Below, piece after piece: positions 1 to 9,341 of a DNA stretch of 64,000 nucleotides. Within the stretch, counting starts at the first letter, position 1. Each line of letters opens with the position of its first letter. The notes below the pieces were generated by a model. That model was not told the origin of the DNA. It made no database searches and saw only the letters and a program-made list of their open reading frames with translations. The stretch comes from Gemmatimonadota bacterium. Its GTDB lineage: Bacteria > Gemmatimonadota > Gemmatimonadetes > Gemmatimonadales > GWC2-71-9. Made by a program: the position numbers and the translations under genes. The stretch lies in assembly GCA_027294455.1 (NCBI GenBank), contig JAPULZ010000064.1, positions 62,001 to 126,000 on the forward strand, read 5' to 3'.

Positions 1-1
1 T

Positions 2-2992
2 CCCTGGGGGAACACCACGTTCGAGGGAACCGCGCAGCACCGCCATGGGAACGGCCCCATCAGTGTTGCACGCGGAGTCGTGCGTCTCGATCATCGCACC
101 GACACGGTGGGCGTGTGGGCGCAACTCGAGTTGGATTCGTTGAGATTTGCCGGCGTGCACGCCTCGTATCCCCGCCTGCCGGAGCGGGGAGTATTCGGAG
201 GCCGAGCCACACTCAGCGGATTTGCCGATTCGCTCGGGTTCCGCATCGACGCCGAGGGTCCGCCCGGCCGCGTGGTGGCCACCGGGTACCTAGTGCTCCT
301 GCCGGACGTGCTCGGCGTGCAGAACCTCAACGCCCAGGTGCGCCGCCTGAGCCTGGGCGATTTGGAGTCGATGTTTCCGCCCACGGAGCTCTACGGGCGA
401 GTGCACGGCGGCGTGTCGTCCGATTCGGCGGCCGGGCTCGTGGGCGAACTCTCCATCGTGCTCGACGCGTCCTTCGCCGCCGGTTCGCCCATCGACGGTA
501 TGCGGGGCGTGGTCCGGTTCGAGAACCGGATGATCTTCGCGGACAGCCTCCGCTTGACGGGCCCGTCCATGACTCTAATCGCCCATGGGGGATTGGGGTT
601 GATCGACGCGCGGCCGGGTGTGCTCCGGGTCCTGGCGGACGTGGATTCGTTGGCCACCATCGAACCACTGCTGCGCGAGCGTTTCCCACGGTTGGAGCAA
701 GACAGCATCTTCACCCGCATGATCGGCTCGGTGGACGCCGAGGTCACCCTGGCCGGGTCCATCGACGAATTCGAAGCCGACATCGTGGTCTCCGTCCCCC
801 TCGCCACCTCGGTGGGTGCGTGGCTCGAGGGGCTGGACGTACGTGCGACGCTGCCGGCGAGTCCCAGGGGAGCCCTCTCCGTCGTGGGCCGTGCCGACTC
901 GCTGGCGCTGGGACGATACGCGTACTCGGATCTCGAGCTCAGCATGTCCGGCCGCCGCAACGCCGCAACCTGGCTTGGGCGGGTGCGGTTGGGGAGCGAG
1001 GGGTCCTGGATCGCCTGGGGACGCACCGAGGTCGATTCCGGGCAGATCCGAATTCCCGTCGAGTTCATGGGGCTGTTGCTCCCCACGCACCGCTGGTTCC
1101 TCGAGCCGGGTGCGGTGGTGACGGTGACCGATTCGGCGTTAGATCTCGCCAACGTCTTGATCAAGAGTGAAGACGGCGGCGCATGGGTCGAGATGGAGGG
1201 ACAAATTCCCCGGGGAGGCGCGACGGGCAGCCTCTCGGGTTCGTGGGTGCGCTTGCCCCTGTCGGACGTGTGGGGGCTCGCCCAACTCGATACTGAGCAT
1301 GTCGGGGGGGACGTGGGCGGCACGTTGGAGCTGTCGGGGTCGGCCACCGCGCCGGTGTGGCATGCGGCGTTCCAGGTGAACGACGGCCGGTTCCGCTCTT
1401 TCCGCATCCCGTTGCTCGAGACGACGGTGGGGTACGAGAACCAGCGGCTGGTCGCAGAGGGAACGATCTGGCGACTGGCCCAGCCCATCCTGACCCTCGA
1501 CCTCGACCTGCCGCTCGATCTCGCCCTGGAGGGGGCTGAACAGCGCCAGCTTCCCGGGCCCCTGACCATCAACGCCACCGCCGACGGGGTCGACCTCTCA
1601 CTCATGGAGCTCGTCACCCCGCTGGTGCGTAACGCCGTGGGACAGCTCGATGCCAACGTCGGGATCACGGGAACCTGGCGCGAACCCCAGCTCACGGGCA
1701 CGCTCGCCCTCACCGATGCCGGCGCCTTCCTGCCGGGACTCGGTGTGACCCACGAGAACATCTCGGGGTCGGTCGTCTTGGCGGGCGATACGATTCGGGT
1801 GGATCGCCTGGTCATCGGCAGCGGAGGAGGAACCGCAGAGATCACCGGGTTCGTCCGCCTGCAAGACCTGACCCAGCCCATCGTCGAATTGGGCATCGTC
1901 GCGAATCAATTCCGCACCCTCGACGTCCCGGATTTTTTGGCGTTCACGATGACCGGAGACCTCTCGCTGGACGGTCCGATCTTCGGCGCGACGTTGCGGG
2001 GTCGGGGCACTTTGAGCGAAACGGATCTGTATTTCGCGGATCTCATCCAAAAGCGCATCATCAATCTCGAAGACACATTGTACGCGTTCAGCCCGTCTTT
2101 CATCGATCGGGAGCTTCTGCGCGAGGAGGGACTCCTCGCGGCGTTGCAGATTCGGCTGCTCGACAGCTTGCGGATCGAAGACCTGGCGCTCGAGATGGGC
2201 TCCAACGTGCGTTTGCTGTCCACTGAAGCGGATATTGCCCTCACGGGCCGGCTGTTGATAGGCAAGGTGGCGGACCAGTATCGGTTCGACGGAACCCTGA
2301 ACGCCCCGCGTGGGACGTACCGCCTTTCGTTCGGGAGCAGCGCCGGTCTCGGCGAGCTGATCGTGCGTGAGTTCACGGTGACCGGGGGACAGGTGCAGTA
2401 CTTCGGGACGCCCGATTTGAACGCCGGCTTGAACATCGACGCCCGCTACAATCTTCGCACGACCAAGGGCGAGGATCTCACCATTTTCGTGAACGTCGGG
2501 GGAACGCTCTACGCCCCGGACCTGACGCTGAGTAGCGACTTCCGGCCGCCCCTCCCCGAGGACGAGGTGATCTCCTACCTCCTGTTCAATGCGCCGAGCG
2601 TCGAGGCGCTGGGTGGGCAGGAACTAGGATTCTTGCGGTCCCAGCTGCTGGGGGCCCTGTCCAGCCAGATCGGTGGGCTCCTCATCTCGGACCTGGGGGT
2701 GCCGCTCAGTTATCTCAGCATCCGGCCGCCGTCCCAGGGATTGTCCGGGACGGAAGTAGCCCTGGGGTGGCAGATCGGTCCCAAGACGTATGTGACGCTG
2801 AGCCCGCGCATCTGCCAGCAGCAGGAGGTGTTCCATCCGGACCTCGGTGCCAGCGTCGAGTACCGCTTCACGCAAAATTGGCTTTTCTCGGCCAGCCGCG
2901 ATCCGGTGAACACGTGTTCGGTGCTGGGCGGCCCCTCCCGCGCCATCAAGTCGCAGCTCGGTGTCGATCTGTTCTGGGAAAAACGATACTAG
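2..2992 (+). CDS. tamB: TamB / DUF490-family translocation and assembly module protein (5' truncated by window edge)
   Basis: Frame is open from base 2 to the stop at 2992; repetitive beta-rich sequence and a TamB-type C-terminus (TLSSDFRPPLPEDEVISYLLFNAPS...LGWQIGPKTYVTLSPR). Confidence 0.8.
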   Translation, partial: PWGNTTFEGTAQHRHGNGPISVARGVVRLDHRTDTVGVWAQLELDSLRFAGVHASYPRLPERGVFGGRATLSGFADSLGFRIDAEGPPGRVVATGYLVLLPDVLGVQNLNAQVRRLSLGDLESMFPPTELYGRVHGGVSSDSAAGLVGELSIVLDASFAAGSPIDGMRGVVRFENRMIFADSLRLTGPSMTLIAHGGLGLIDARPGVLRVLADVDSLATIEPLLRERFPRLEQDSIFTRMIGSVDAEVTLAGSIDEFEADIVVSVPLATSVGAWLEGLDVRATLPASPRGALSVVGRADSLALGRYAYSDLELSMSGRRNAATWLGRVRLGSEGSWIAWGRTEVDSGQIRIPVEFMGLLLPTHRWFLEPGAVVTVTDSALDLANVLIKSEDGGAWVEMEGQIPRGGATGSLSGSWVRLPLSDVWGLAQLDTEHVGGDVGGTLELSGSATAPVWHAAFQVNDGRFRSFRIPLLETTVGYENQRLVAEGTIWRLAQPILTLDLDLPLDLALEGAEQRQLPGPLTINATADGVDLSLMELVTPLVRNAVGQLDANVGITGTWREPQLTGTLALTDAGAFLPGLGVTHENISGSVVLAGDTIRVDRLVIGSGGGTAEITGFVRLQDLTQPIVELGIVANQFRTLDVPDFLAFTMTGDLSLDGPIFGATLRGRGTLSETDLYFADLIQKRIINLEDTLYAFSPSFIDRELLREEGLLAALQIRLLDSLRIEDLALEMGSNVRLLSTEADIALTGRLLIGKVADQYRFDGTLNAPRGTYRLSFGSSAGLGELIVREFTVTGGQVQYFGTPDLNAGLNIDARYNLRTTKGEDLTIFVNVGGTLYAPDLTLSSDFRPPLPEDEVISYLLFNAPSVEALGGQELGFLRSQLLGALSSQIGGLLISDLGVPLSYLSIRPPSQGLSGTEVALGWQIGPKTYVTLSPRICQQQEVFHPDLGASVEYRFTQNWLFSASRDPVNTCSVLGGPSRAIKSQLGVDLFWEKRY

Positions 2993-3879
2993 TGCGGCGT
3001 ATTCTCTTGATAAAAAACCCGGCCGCCGCACGTACCCGCCGGCGGACCAGAGAGTCTGTCGTGGCCGCCATGGAGGAGTTGGGGTGTGAGGTGCGTGTGG
3101 CCGTGACCACCGGCCAGGGCGATGCGGTGCAGGTTGCCCGAGCCGGCGCCCAGGACGGAGTCGACGCCATCGCCGTCTACGGCGGCGACGGAACGGTCAT
3201 GCAGGCGGTGGAAGGCATGATGGGCCACGACATCCCGATTGGCATCATCCCCGGTGGGACCGGCAACCTGCTGGCCGGCAACCTGCGGCTACCCCGGGAT
3301 CCCGTCGCCGCGGCCCGTATCGTCGCCTCCGGCCGGCCCCGGGCCATCGATCTCGGCCGATTGGACCAGGCCGGGCGAACGCAATATTTTGCCGTGGCGG
3401 CCGGCTCGGGATTCGACGCCGATCTGATGGCGCGCACCACCAGCGCCGCCAAGCGACGATGGGGGTTCGCCGCCTACGTGGCCCAGGCTGTGACACTGGC
3501 CGGGGCGTTGCGAACCGGTTCGTTTCGGGTCACGATTGATGGCGAGCCGATGGAGCTGGATGCGACCACGGTCTTGGTGGCGAACTGCCGGGAATTCGCG
3601 CCCCCGAGGATGAGTCTCGCGCCGGACATCGCCTTCGACGACGGCGTGTTGGACGTCGTGGTGCTCAAGGCAAAGGGGGTGTTGGAATCGGCTGGGATCT
3701 TGTGGAAACTTTGGAACGACACAGTTGATGGTGTTGCGGTGCGTCATTATCGGGGAACGGAAATAACGGTGGAAACCCAGCCGAGCCGCCCGGTTCAGCT
3801 CGACGGCGAGGTGAGTGGCGAGACCCCCTTCACTGCGACCATACTACCCAAAGGACTTTCGGTGCTCGTCCCGGCATAG
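2992..3879 (+). CDS. Diacylglycerol kinase / YegS-like lipid kinase
   Basis: GTG start overlaps the tamB stop by 1 nt; VYGGDGTVMQAVEG and IPGGTGNLLAGNL motifs of the DAGK catalytic domain. Confidence 0.85.
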   Translation: MRRILLIKNPAAARTRRRTRESVVAAMEELGCEVRVAVTTGQGDAVQVARAGAQDGVDAIAVYGGDGTVMQAVEGMMGHDIPIGIIPGGTGNLLAGNLRLPRDPVAAARIVASGRPRAIDLGRLDQAGRTQYFAVAAGSGFDADLMARTTSAAKRRWGFAAYVAQAVTLAGALRTGSFRVTIDGEPMELDATTVLVANCREFAPPRMSLAPDIAFDDGVLDVVVLKAKGVLESAGILWKLWNDTVDGVAVRHYRGTEITVETQPSRPVQLDGEVSGETPFTATILPKGLSVLVPA

Positions 3880-3922
3880 GCCGTCCGGGGCCTTGGGGTT
3901 TTTTTGGACATTGGCAGGGTTC

Positions 3923-5269
3923 ATGGATCAATCCGTATTGTTGGTCGACGACGATCCAGCAATTCTCAAATCTGTCGGCAACTTCCTCGAGCGGTCCGGC
4001 TATCAGGTTTTCCGTGCTGCGACGGGCGAGCTGGCCCTCCAGCAGAATGAAAAGAATGCGCCGGACGTCGTCTTGCTCGATTTGCATCTGCCCGAGATGC
4101 CCGGTTTCGAGGTGCTGGAGACACTGCGCGAGCAGGACGCGGCCGTCATCGTGTTGACGGGCCGCGGCGACATCGAGACCGCCGTGCAGGCCATGCAGCG
4201 CGGAGCCGAGAATTTCCTCACGAAGCCCGTGGACATGCCCCACCTGCTGCTGGCGGTCGATCGCGTCCGTGACAAGGTGCGGATGCGGCGCGACGTGGGC
4301 CTGCTCATGGCGCGGGCCAACCCGGAGGCCGATCTGTCTTCCTTGGGATCGTCTCCCAAGATGCGGGAAATCGCCCGCCAGGTCGAACTCCTCGCCTCGA
4401 ACGACACCACCACCACACTCATCATCGGCGAGAGCGGGACGGGCAAGGGCTACCTCGCACGCATGATCCACTCGCTGTCCGCGCGCTCCCGGGAACCGTT
4501 CGTCGATATCAACTGCGGCGGCCTCACCGTAGCGCACCTCGACAGCGAGCTGTTCGGCGCCGAGAAAGACACCGATCCGGGAACCCGGGAGCGGCGCCCG
4601 GGCCTGTTCGAGCTGGCCGATCGCGGAACGATTCTGCTGGACTCCGTCGGTGAGTTGGCCCCCGAGCTCCAACCAAAGCTCTTGCACGTGCTCGAGTCCA
4701 AGACCTTCCGCCGGATGGGCGGCGCGCGCGAAATCACCGTCGACGTGCGGGTGATAGCCGCAACGAGCACCGACCTCGGGGAAGCCGTGTGGGCGGGCCG
4801 GTTCCGGGACGACTTGTTCTATCGGCTGAACGTCCTGCCGATCCTGCTTCCGCCGTGTCGCGAGCGCACACAGGAAGATCGCCTGGCGTTGCTGGAGCGA
4901 CTCTTGGCGTCGTTGTGGCGGGGAGACGTGGGGGCGCAGCCGGTCATCGAGACCGCCGCGCTGGAGCGACTGCTCGCGTATTCCTGGCCCGGCAACGTGC
5001 GCGAGATGCGCAACGTCCTCGAGCGGGCACTGTTGCTGGCGCAGGGGCAGTCGAGCATCGGCCTCGGGCACCTCCCCGTCGAGATCCGCCGCGACATGCA
5101 CCTGAGCGACACCAAGTATGACGTCCTGACACTCAAGGAGGTCGAGCGCCGGCAGATCGCCGTGGCGCTCCAACACCACAACGGCAATCGCACGCACACC
5201 GCCCGCGATCTGGCCATTTCGCGTGCGACCCTCATCAAGAAGATCAAACTCTACGAACTGGACGCATGA
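3923..5269 (+). CDS. NtrC-type response regulator (receiver, AAA+, Fis-like HTH) with degenerate AAA+ motifs
   Basis: MDQSVLLVDDDPAIL receiver; GESGTGKG Walker A; SWPGNVREMRNVLERALLL; C-terminal NRTHTARDLAISRATLIKKIK HTH. GAFTGA is absent. Confidence 0.85.
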   Translation: MDQSVLLVDDDPAILKSVGNFLERSGYQVFRAATGELALQQNEKNAPDVVLLDLHLPEMPGFEVLETLREQDAAVIVLTGRGDIETAVQAMQRGAENFLTKPVDMPHLLLAVDRVRDKVRMRRDVGLLMARANPEADLSSLGSSPKMREIARQVELLASNDTTTTLIIGESGTGKGYLARMIHSLSARSREPFVDINCGGLTVAHLDSELFGAEKDTDPGTRERRPGLFELADRGTILLDSVGELAPELQPKLLHVLESKTFRRMGGAREITVDVRVIAATSTDLGEAVWAGRFRDDLFYRLNVLPILLPPCRERTQEDRLALLERLLASLWRGDVGAQPVIETAALERLLAYSWPGNVREMRNVLERALLLAQGQSSIGLGHLPVEIRRDMHLSDTKYDVLTLKEVERRQIAVALQHHNGNRTHTARDLAISRATLIKKIKLYELDA

Positions 5270-5275
5270 GCCGAC

Positions 5276-5464
5276 ATGACCAAGAAGAGTGACGGCATGG
5301 TTTGCCGCGCGTGCGGCAATGATGAACGCGCATCGGAAGGATATCCTTGCGAGGATTGTGGCACGTTCCTTTGCCTGATGTGTTCGTTTCGTGGCGTGTC
5401 CCGGTGTAACGCCTGTGCCGCAAAGGCAGGGGTACCGAACGTTCCGGAAGACCGTCGTTCCTGA
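5276..5464 (+). CDS. Small eight-cysteine zinc-ribbon protein
   Basis: 62 aa with four CxxC pairs: CRAC-x11-CEDC-x4-CLMC-x7-CNAC. Confidence 0.6.
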   Translation: MTKKSDGMVCRACGNDERASEGYPCEDCGTFLCLMCSFRGVSRCNACAAKAGVPNVPEDRRS

Positions 5465-5473
5465 TCCCGCGAC

Positions 5474-6175
5474 ATGACGTTCAGAAAGCTCGTATTGTTC
5501 GACATTGACGGGACGCTGCTCTCGTCCGATGGGGCAGGTCGCGGCGCCATTCGCAACGCCCTGCTTGACGAGATGGGGACGACGGGCCCCATCGACGATT
5601 TCCGGTTCGACGGCAAGACCGATCCGCAAATCGTGCGGGACCTCATGCTGGCGGTCGATCACCCTGATGCCGAAAGCGACATACACGTGCAGGCGGTGTG
5701 CGACCGCTACATCGAGCTCCTCGAGCGGGAGTTCGCGAGCGGACGGCGCGCTTCCCGTGTTTTCCCCGGGGTACGCGAGTTGTTGGACGAACTCGAAGCG
5801 CGGGCCGATGTGATGCTCGGCTTGCTTACCGGAAACCTCGCGGCGGGTGCGAGACTCAAGCTCGTGGCGGTCGGCATCGAGATGGAGCGATTCCGCGTGG
5901 GGGCGTTCGGGTCGGACGCCGCCGATCGCAGGGCGTTGCCGCCCATCGCCGCCGCGCGGGCGGCCGAGGTGTGGGGGACAGCGCCGAGCGGCGAGCAGGT
6001 CGTCATCATCGGTGACACGCCGGCCGACGTCACCTGCGGAGAGTCCGTCGGGGCGCGTGCCCTGGGCGTGGCGACAGGCGCGTACGTCGCGGCGGACCTG
6101 CATGACGCGGGTGCCTTTGCCGTGTTCGAGGATCTCTCCGACACCGATCGGGTCGTCGCAGCGATTTTCGCGTGA
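5474..6175 (+). CDS. HAD-family hydrolase (phosphoglycolate phosphatase-like)
   Basis: LVLFDIDGTLLSSDGAG, GLLTGNL, VIIGDTPADV motifs. Confidence 0.85.
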   Translation: MTFRKLVLFDIDGTLLSSDGAGRGAIRNALLDEMGTTGPIDDFRFDGKTDPQIVRDLMLAVDHPDAESDIHVQAVCDRYIELLEREFASGRRASRVFPGVRELLDELEARADVMLGLLTGNLAAGARLKLVAVGIEMERFRVGAFGSDAADRRALPPIAAARAAEVWGTAPSGEQVVIIGDTPADVTCGESVGARALGVATGAYVAADLHDAGAFAVFEDLSDTDRVVAAIFA

Positions 6176-6909
6176 CCCACGCCAAGCTGCTGATCCCGCT
6201 GCGGATTCCCGAACTGGGGCCGGCCCTGGGCAAGCTCGTCTCCGGAACCGGAAGCGTGATCGAGGGTTTTTCACTCGAATCCAGCCGCCGCCTCCTGGCG
6301 ACTAGGGTGATCGAGATGGGAGGAGAGGCACGCCGCCTGGCTTCGTCCGGCGAGCGGTCCGCGGCCCTTTCCGTACTGGGCCGCGACGCCTGGCTCGTCG
6401 TGTGGGAAGAGGCCGTGACCCCCGCGGCGACGCGCCTCGTGGAGCGGCTGTCCGCGCACCTGCTGGCCGAGGCCACCGCGGTCCACATGCCGCGGCGAGT
6501 GCGTGAGCGGATAGCCATCGGCGAGATGGAGCGCCGCGCCATCGGTGCGCGGCTCGGATCCGCCGGTGCCGGCCTCATTCCCGTGCTGGACGAAATCGAA
6601 GCGCGAAGCGCCGCGCTGGTGGATGCCACCGGTCTCGAACGGGGCGCGCTCGCGGGATGGCAGAGGGCGCAAACGACGGCGGCGCGCCGTCTGGAGGAGG
6701 CGTGGCTGCTGCTCGAGTGCCGCGTCGCCGAGGAGCTGGTGACCTGGCAGCGCGTCGCCGACGAAACTTCCCGGTGGCGGAAACCGTTGTGGCCCGTGAT
6801 TCTGGTGGGCGTCGCGGGAGTCGGCGCCGCCTTGTGGGTCGGCCTGATGCTGGGCGGGGTGCTGACGGCGCCGTCCTGGTTGGTCTCGCTGTGGCGGAGT
6901 GTGCGGTGA
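6172..6909 (+). CDS. Hypothetical helical protein with C-terminal membrane anchor
   Basis: GTG start overlaps the HAD stop by 4 nt; C-terminal hydrophobic segment PVILVGVAGVGAALWVGLMLGGVL. Confidence 0.6.
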   Translation: MTHAKLLIPLRIPELGPALGKLVSGTGSVIEGFSLESSRRLLATRVIEMGGEARRLASSGERSAALSVLGRDAWLVVWEEAVTPAATRLVERLSAHLLAEATAVHMPRRVRERIAIGEMERRAIGARLGSAGAGLIPVLDEIEARSAALVDATGLERGALAGWQRAQTTAARRLEEAWLLLECRVAEELVTWQRVADETSRWRKPLWPVILVGVAGVGAALWVGLMLGGVLTAPSWLVSLWRSVR

Positions 6910-7364
6910 CCCACGACGAACTCGTAGCCGGCCTGGCGGACGCAGCGCACCACATTGGGGAACAGACGCACGCGATTGGCGTCGGGATCGACCTAGTGGA
7001 CATCGACCGGGTGGAGGCGCTGCTCCACCGGCACGGCGTGCGGGCCCTACGGCGGCTGCTGACGGAGCAGGAACAGGCCTACTGCCGGGACATGGCCCGG
7101 CCCGCGCAGCATGTCGCGGCGCGCGTCGCCGCGAAGGAAGCGTCGTACAAGGCGCTGCAACTCGCTGGGAACGCCCGCGGGGTGGGGTGGCTGGATAGCG
7201 AGGTGGTGGTGAACGGCGACGGCCGGCCGACGTTGCGCCTGCACGGTCGGGCCGAGGAAGCGGCGTCCCGGCTCCAGGCGTCAGAAGTGTTGATCTCGTT
7301 GACGCATTCGCGTCATGCCGCGGCGGCGGTGGTCGTGCTTACTCGAGGTGGAGCTTCGCGCTGA
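6906..7364 (+). CDS. acpS: Holo-[acyl-carrier-protein] synthase
   Basis: IGVGIDLVDIDRVEALL...RVAAKEASYKAL...ISLTHSRHAAAAVVV, typical AcpS; GTG start overlaps the upstream stop by 4 nt. Confidence 0.85.
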   Translation: MTHDELVAGLADAAHHIGEQTHAIGVGIDLVDIDRVEALLHRHGVRALRRLLTEQEQAYCRDMARPAQHVAARVAAKEASYKALQLAGNARGVGWLDSEVVVNGDGRPTLRLHGRAEEAASRLQASEVLISLTHSRHAAAAVVVLTRGGASR

Positions 7365-7388
7365 TTCTCCCATACTGCCTCGTCATCA

Positions 7389-7403
7389 CAACCTCAGAGG
7401 TTG
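7389..7403. repeat. 15-bp palindrome CAACCTC-A-GAGGTTG
   Basis: Perfect 7-bp arms around a single A in the convergent acpS/flippase intergenic region, adjoining the duplicated lgt fragment. Confidence 0.6.
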
Positions 7404-7404
7404 C

Positions 7405-7451
7405 GGGGTTGATGCCCTCGGGAATCGGGATTCCGAAGTCGGCGTTCAGGC
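7405..7451. repeat. Near-exact 47-bp duplicate of an lgt coding fragment (46/47 identical to 8823..8869)
   Basis: ggggttgatgccctcgggaatcgggattccgaagtcggcgttcaggc versus ggggttgatgccctcgggaagcgggattccgaagtcggcgttcaggc. Confidence 0.9.
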
Positions 7452-8489
7452 ACCCTCACCCCGTTGGGCTTCCATCTCCAGTGTCGTGCGCACGTCGGAC
7501 TCGATGGACCCGAAACGCAGCCCCAGTCTCCAGGCATAGTAGAGCCCCAGCAGCGTGACCGGGATGAAGCCCGCGAGATGGTACCCGATCGCCAAGCTCA
7601 ACGTCGGCTCTGCCGCGACGCCGAACACATCGTGAACGCTCACGGAGACGCCGGCTTGCAGGGTACCGATGAAGCCGGGGCCCGCCGGTAGAGCAACGAA
7701 CAGAGAGACGGCACACTGCGCGAACATCGCGGCGGTCGCCCCGAGCTCGATGCCGAATGCCCGGAAGGCGGTCCAGAACGACGCAGCCATCCAGACCCAC
7801 AGGAGAAGCGACAAGAGAAAGGCCTTGAGCATGGCCGCCGGTCTGCGAAGCAAATCCAGCCCGGAGAGGAATGACTCGAATTTCGCGACGGCCCCATATT
7901 CAACATCGCCGGGTAGCAACCGCGCGAACGCCCGAACCAACCGTTCGATCACGCTCGGCCAGATGAACAAGACACCGACGGCCGCCGAAGCGATGGCGGC
8001 CACCAGAATCCCCGCCAACGCAGCGTAGCCGACGGAGTGGCCCAAAACGGTCGCACCCGTCGGGAAAGCCGGGGACAGGAGCGTGACGAGCAGGAGCAGA
8101 ACGAGGGCGACCATGTCGAGGAGCCGCTCGAGCACAATCGTTCCCAGAGCACCGGACATGGAGACAGGGGCCATGCGGCTGAGGGCAAAGGGCCGGACGA
8201 TCTCGCCGAGGCGGGCGGGGAGGAGATTCGTGATCATGAACCCGATGTTCAGGGCGGCCCAGCGAGAACGGAGGGTCGTGGGGACGCCGAGTGGCTCCAA
8301 CAGGATGCCCCAACGCAGGGCGCGAATGAGACCGCCACTGGTCAAGAAGGCGCCCGCCACCAAGAGCCAGACCGGGTCGGCGGTCGCGAGCTGCTGAGCG
8401 ATCGCACCCAGATCCTCCCCTCGAAACACCAGCCAAAGTAGCAGGGCGGACACGGCGAGCCCCATCCAGGCCTTCCAGCCGAGCTTCAA
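7446..8489 (-). CDS. Flippase-like (UPF0104 / lysylphosphatidylglycerol synthase TM) integral membrane protein
   Basis: Multi-TM protein; ALRWGILLEPLGVPTTLRSRWAALNIGFMITNLLPARLGEIVRPFAL and LPAGPGFIGTLQAGV are typical of the family. Confidence 0.8.
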   Translation of the reverse strand: MKLGWKAWMGLAVSALLLWLVFRGEDLGAIAQQLATADPVWLLVAGAFLTSGGLIRALRWGILLEPLGVPTTLRSRWAALNIGFMITNLLPARLGEIVRPFALSRMAPVSMSGALGTIVLERLLDMVALVLLLLVTLLSPAFPTGATVLGHSVGYAALAGILVAAIASAAVGVLFIWPSVIERLVRAFARLLPGDVEYGAVAKFESFLSGLDLLRRPAAMLKAFLLSLLLWVWMAASFWTAFRAFGIELGATAAMFAQCAVSLFVALPAGPGFIGTLQAGVSVSVHDVFGVAAEPTLSLAIGYHLAGFIPVTLLGLYYAWRLGLRFGSIESDVRTTLEMEAQRGEGA

Positions 8490-8498
8490 ACGCTGCTC

Positions 8499-9341
8499 CT
8501 AGGTAGTCTTCGGGCCCCGAACGATGGAGTTGGCCGGGATGGCGACCTCGTCTTGCTTCCCGAGGCGTGCCATGATGATCACGCCGGCGATGGCGATCAG
8601 GACGCTCGTCAGCTGGGCGACGGTGAACCCTGCCAGGATTCGGTCGTCTTTGGCCCGCAAGAGCTCCACCAGAAATCGCTCGGTCCCAGCGAACAACAAG
8701 TACGCTCCCATGAGCCATCCCGTGCCATGCGCGTGATCGCGTAAACGCCACAGCGCCCAGAACGCCACCATCATCGCCGCGGTCTCGTAGAGTTGTGTCG
8801 GGTGGACCGCCAGGACGTCGAGGGGGTTGATGCCCTCGGGAAGCGGGATTCCGAAGTCGGCGTTCAGGCGGTGCGCGGTCGTCGGTGGCAGACCTTCCGG
8901 AAATCGCATGCCCCACGGTACGGCTGTGGGAACCCCGTAATCGTCCTGTACCATGAAGCACCCCACGCGGCCCAGGGCATATCCCAGCGCCAGGCTAGGG
9001 GCGACTAGATCCATGGTGAGTCTCGTGGGGACGCTTTGGCGCAACCCGTTGAGATACACGGCCAGCGTCCCGCCGATGAAGCCGCCGTACCACACGAGGC
9101 CGCTGCGGGACGCCAGGGCGCTCGGGTCTTGCGTGAGCACCACGTACCACAGCTTGGCTCCCACGATCCCGCCAATCACAGCCGCCACCACCATGTCGGA
9201 CGCGTACTCTTCGTTCATTCCGCGGCGCCGCAGTTCGCGTTGGATCACCCAACCGGCCATCAGGAATCCGACCATCATCATGAGGCCGTAGCCGGTGAGT
9301 TCCAGGAAACCCAGTTGGAACGTGAGTGGGTAGACGGTCAT
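8499..9341 (-). CDS. lgt: Prolipoprotein diacylglyceryl transferase
   Basis: LVWYGGFIGGTLAVYL...ALGYALGRVGCFMVQDDYG...VHPTQLYE, Lgt signature. Confidence 0.92.
   Translation of the reverse strand: MTVYPLTFQLGFLELTGYGLMMMVGFLMAGWVIQRELRRRGMNEEYASDMVVAAVIGGIVGAKLWYVVLTQDPSALASRSGLVWYGGFIGGTLAVYLNGLRQSVPTRLTMDLVAPSLALGYALGRVGCFMVQDDYGVPTAVPWGMRFPEGLPPTTAHRLNADFGIPLPEGINPLDVLAVHPTQLYETAAMMVAFWALWRLRDHAHGTGWLMGAYLLFAGTERFLVELLRAKDDRILAGFTVAQLTSVLIAIAGVIIMARLGKQDEVAIPANSIVRGPKTT

Noticed and set aside
3830-6274. 814-aa minus-strand ORF
   Set aside because: Antisense to the NtrC-like, zinc-ribbon and HAD genes; composition-driven open frame in high-GC DNA with no recognisable domain.
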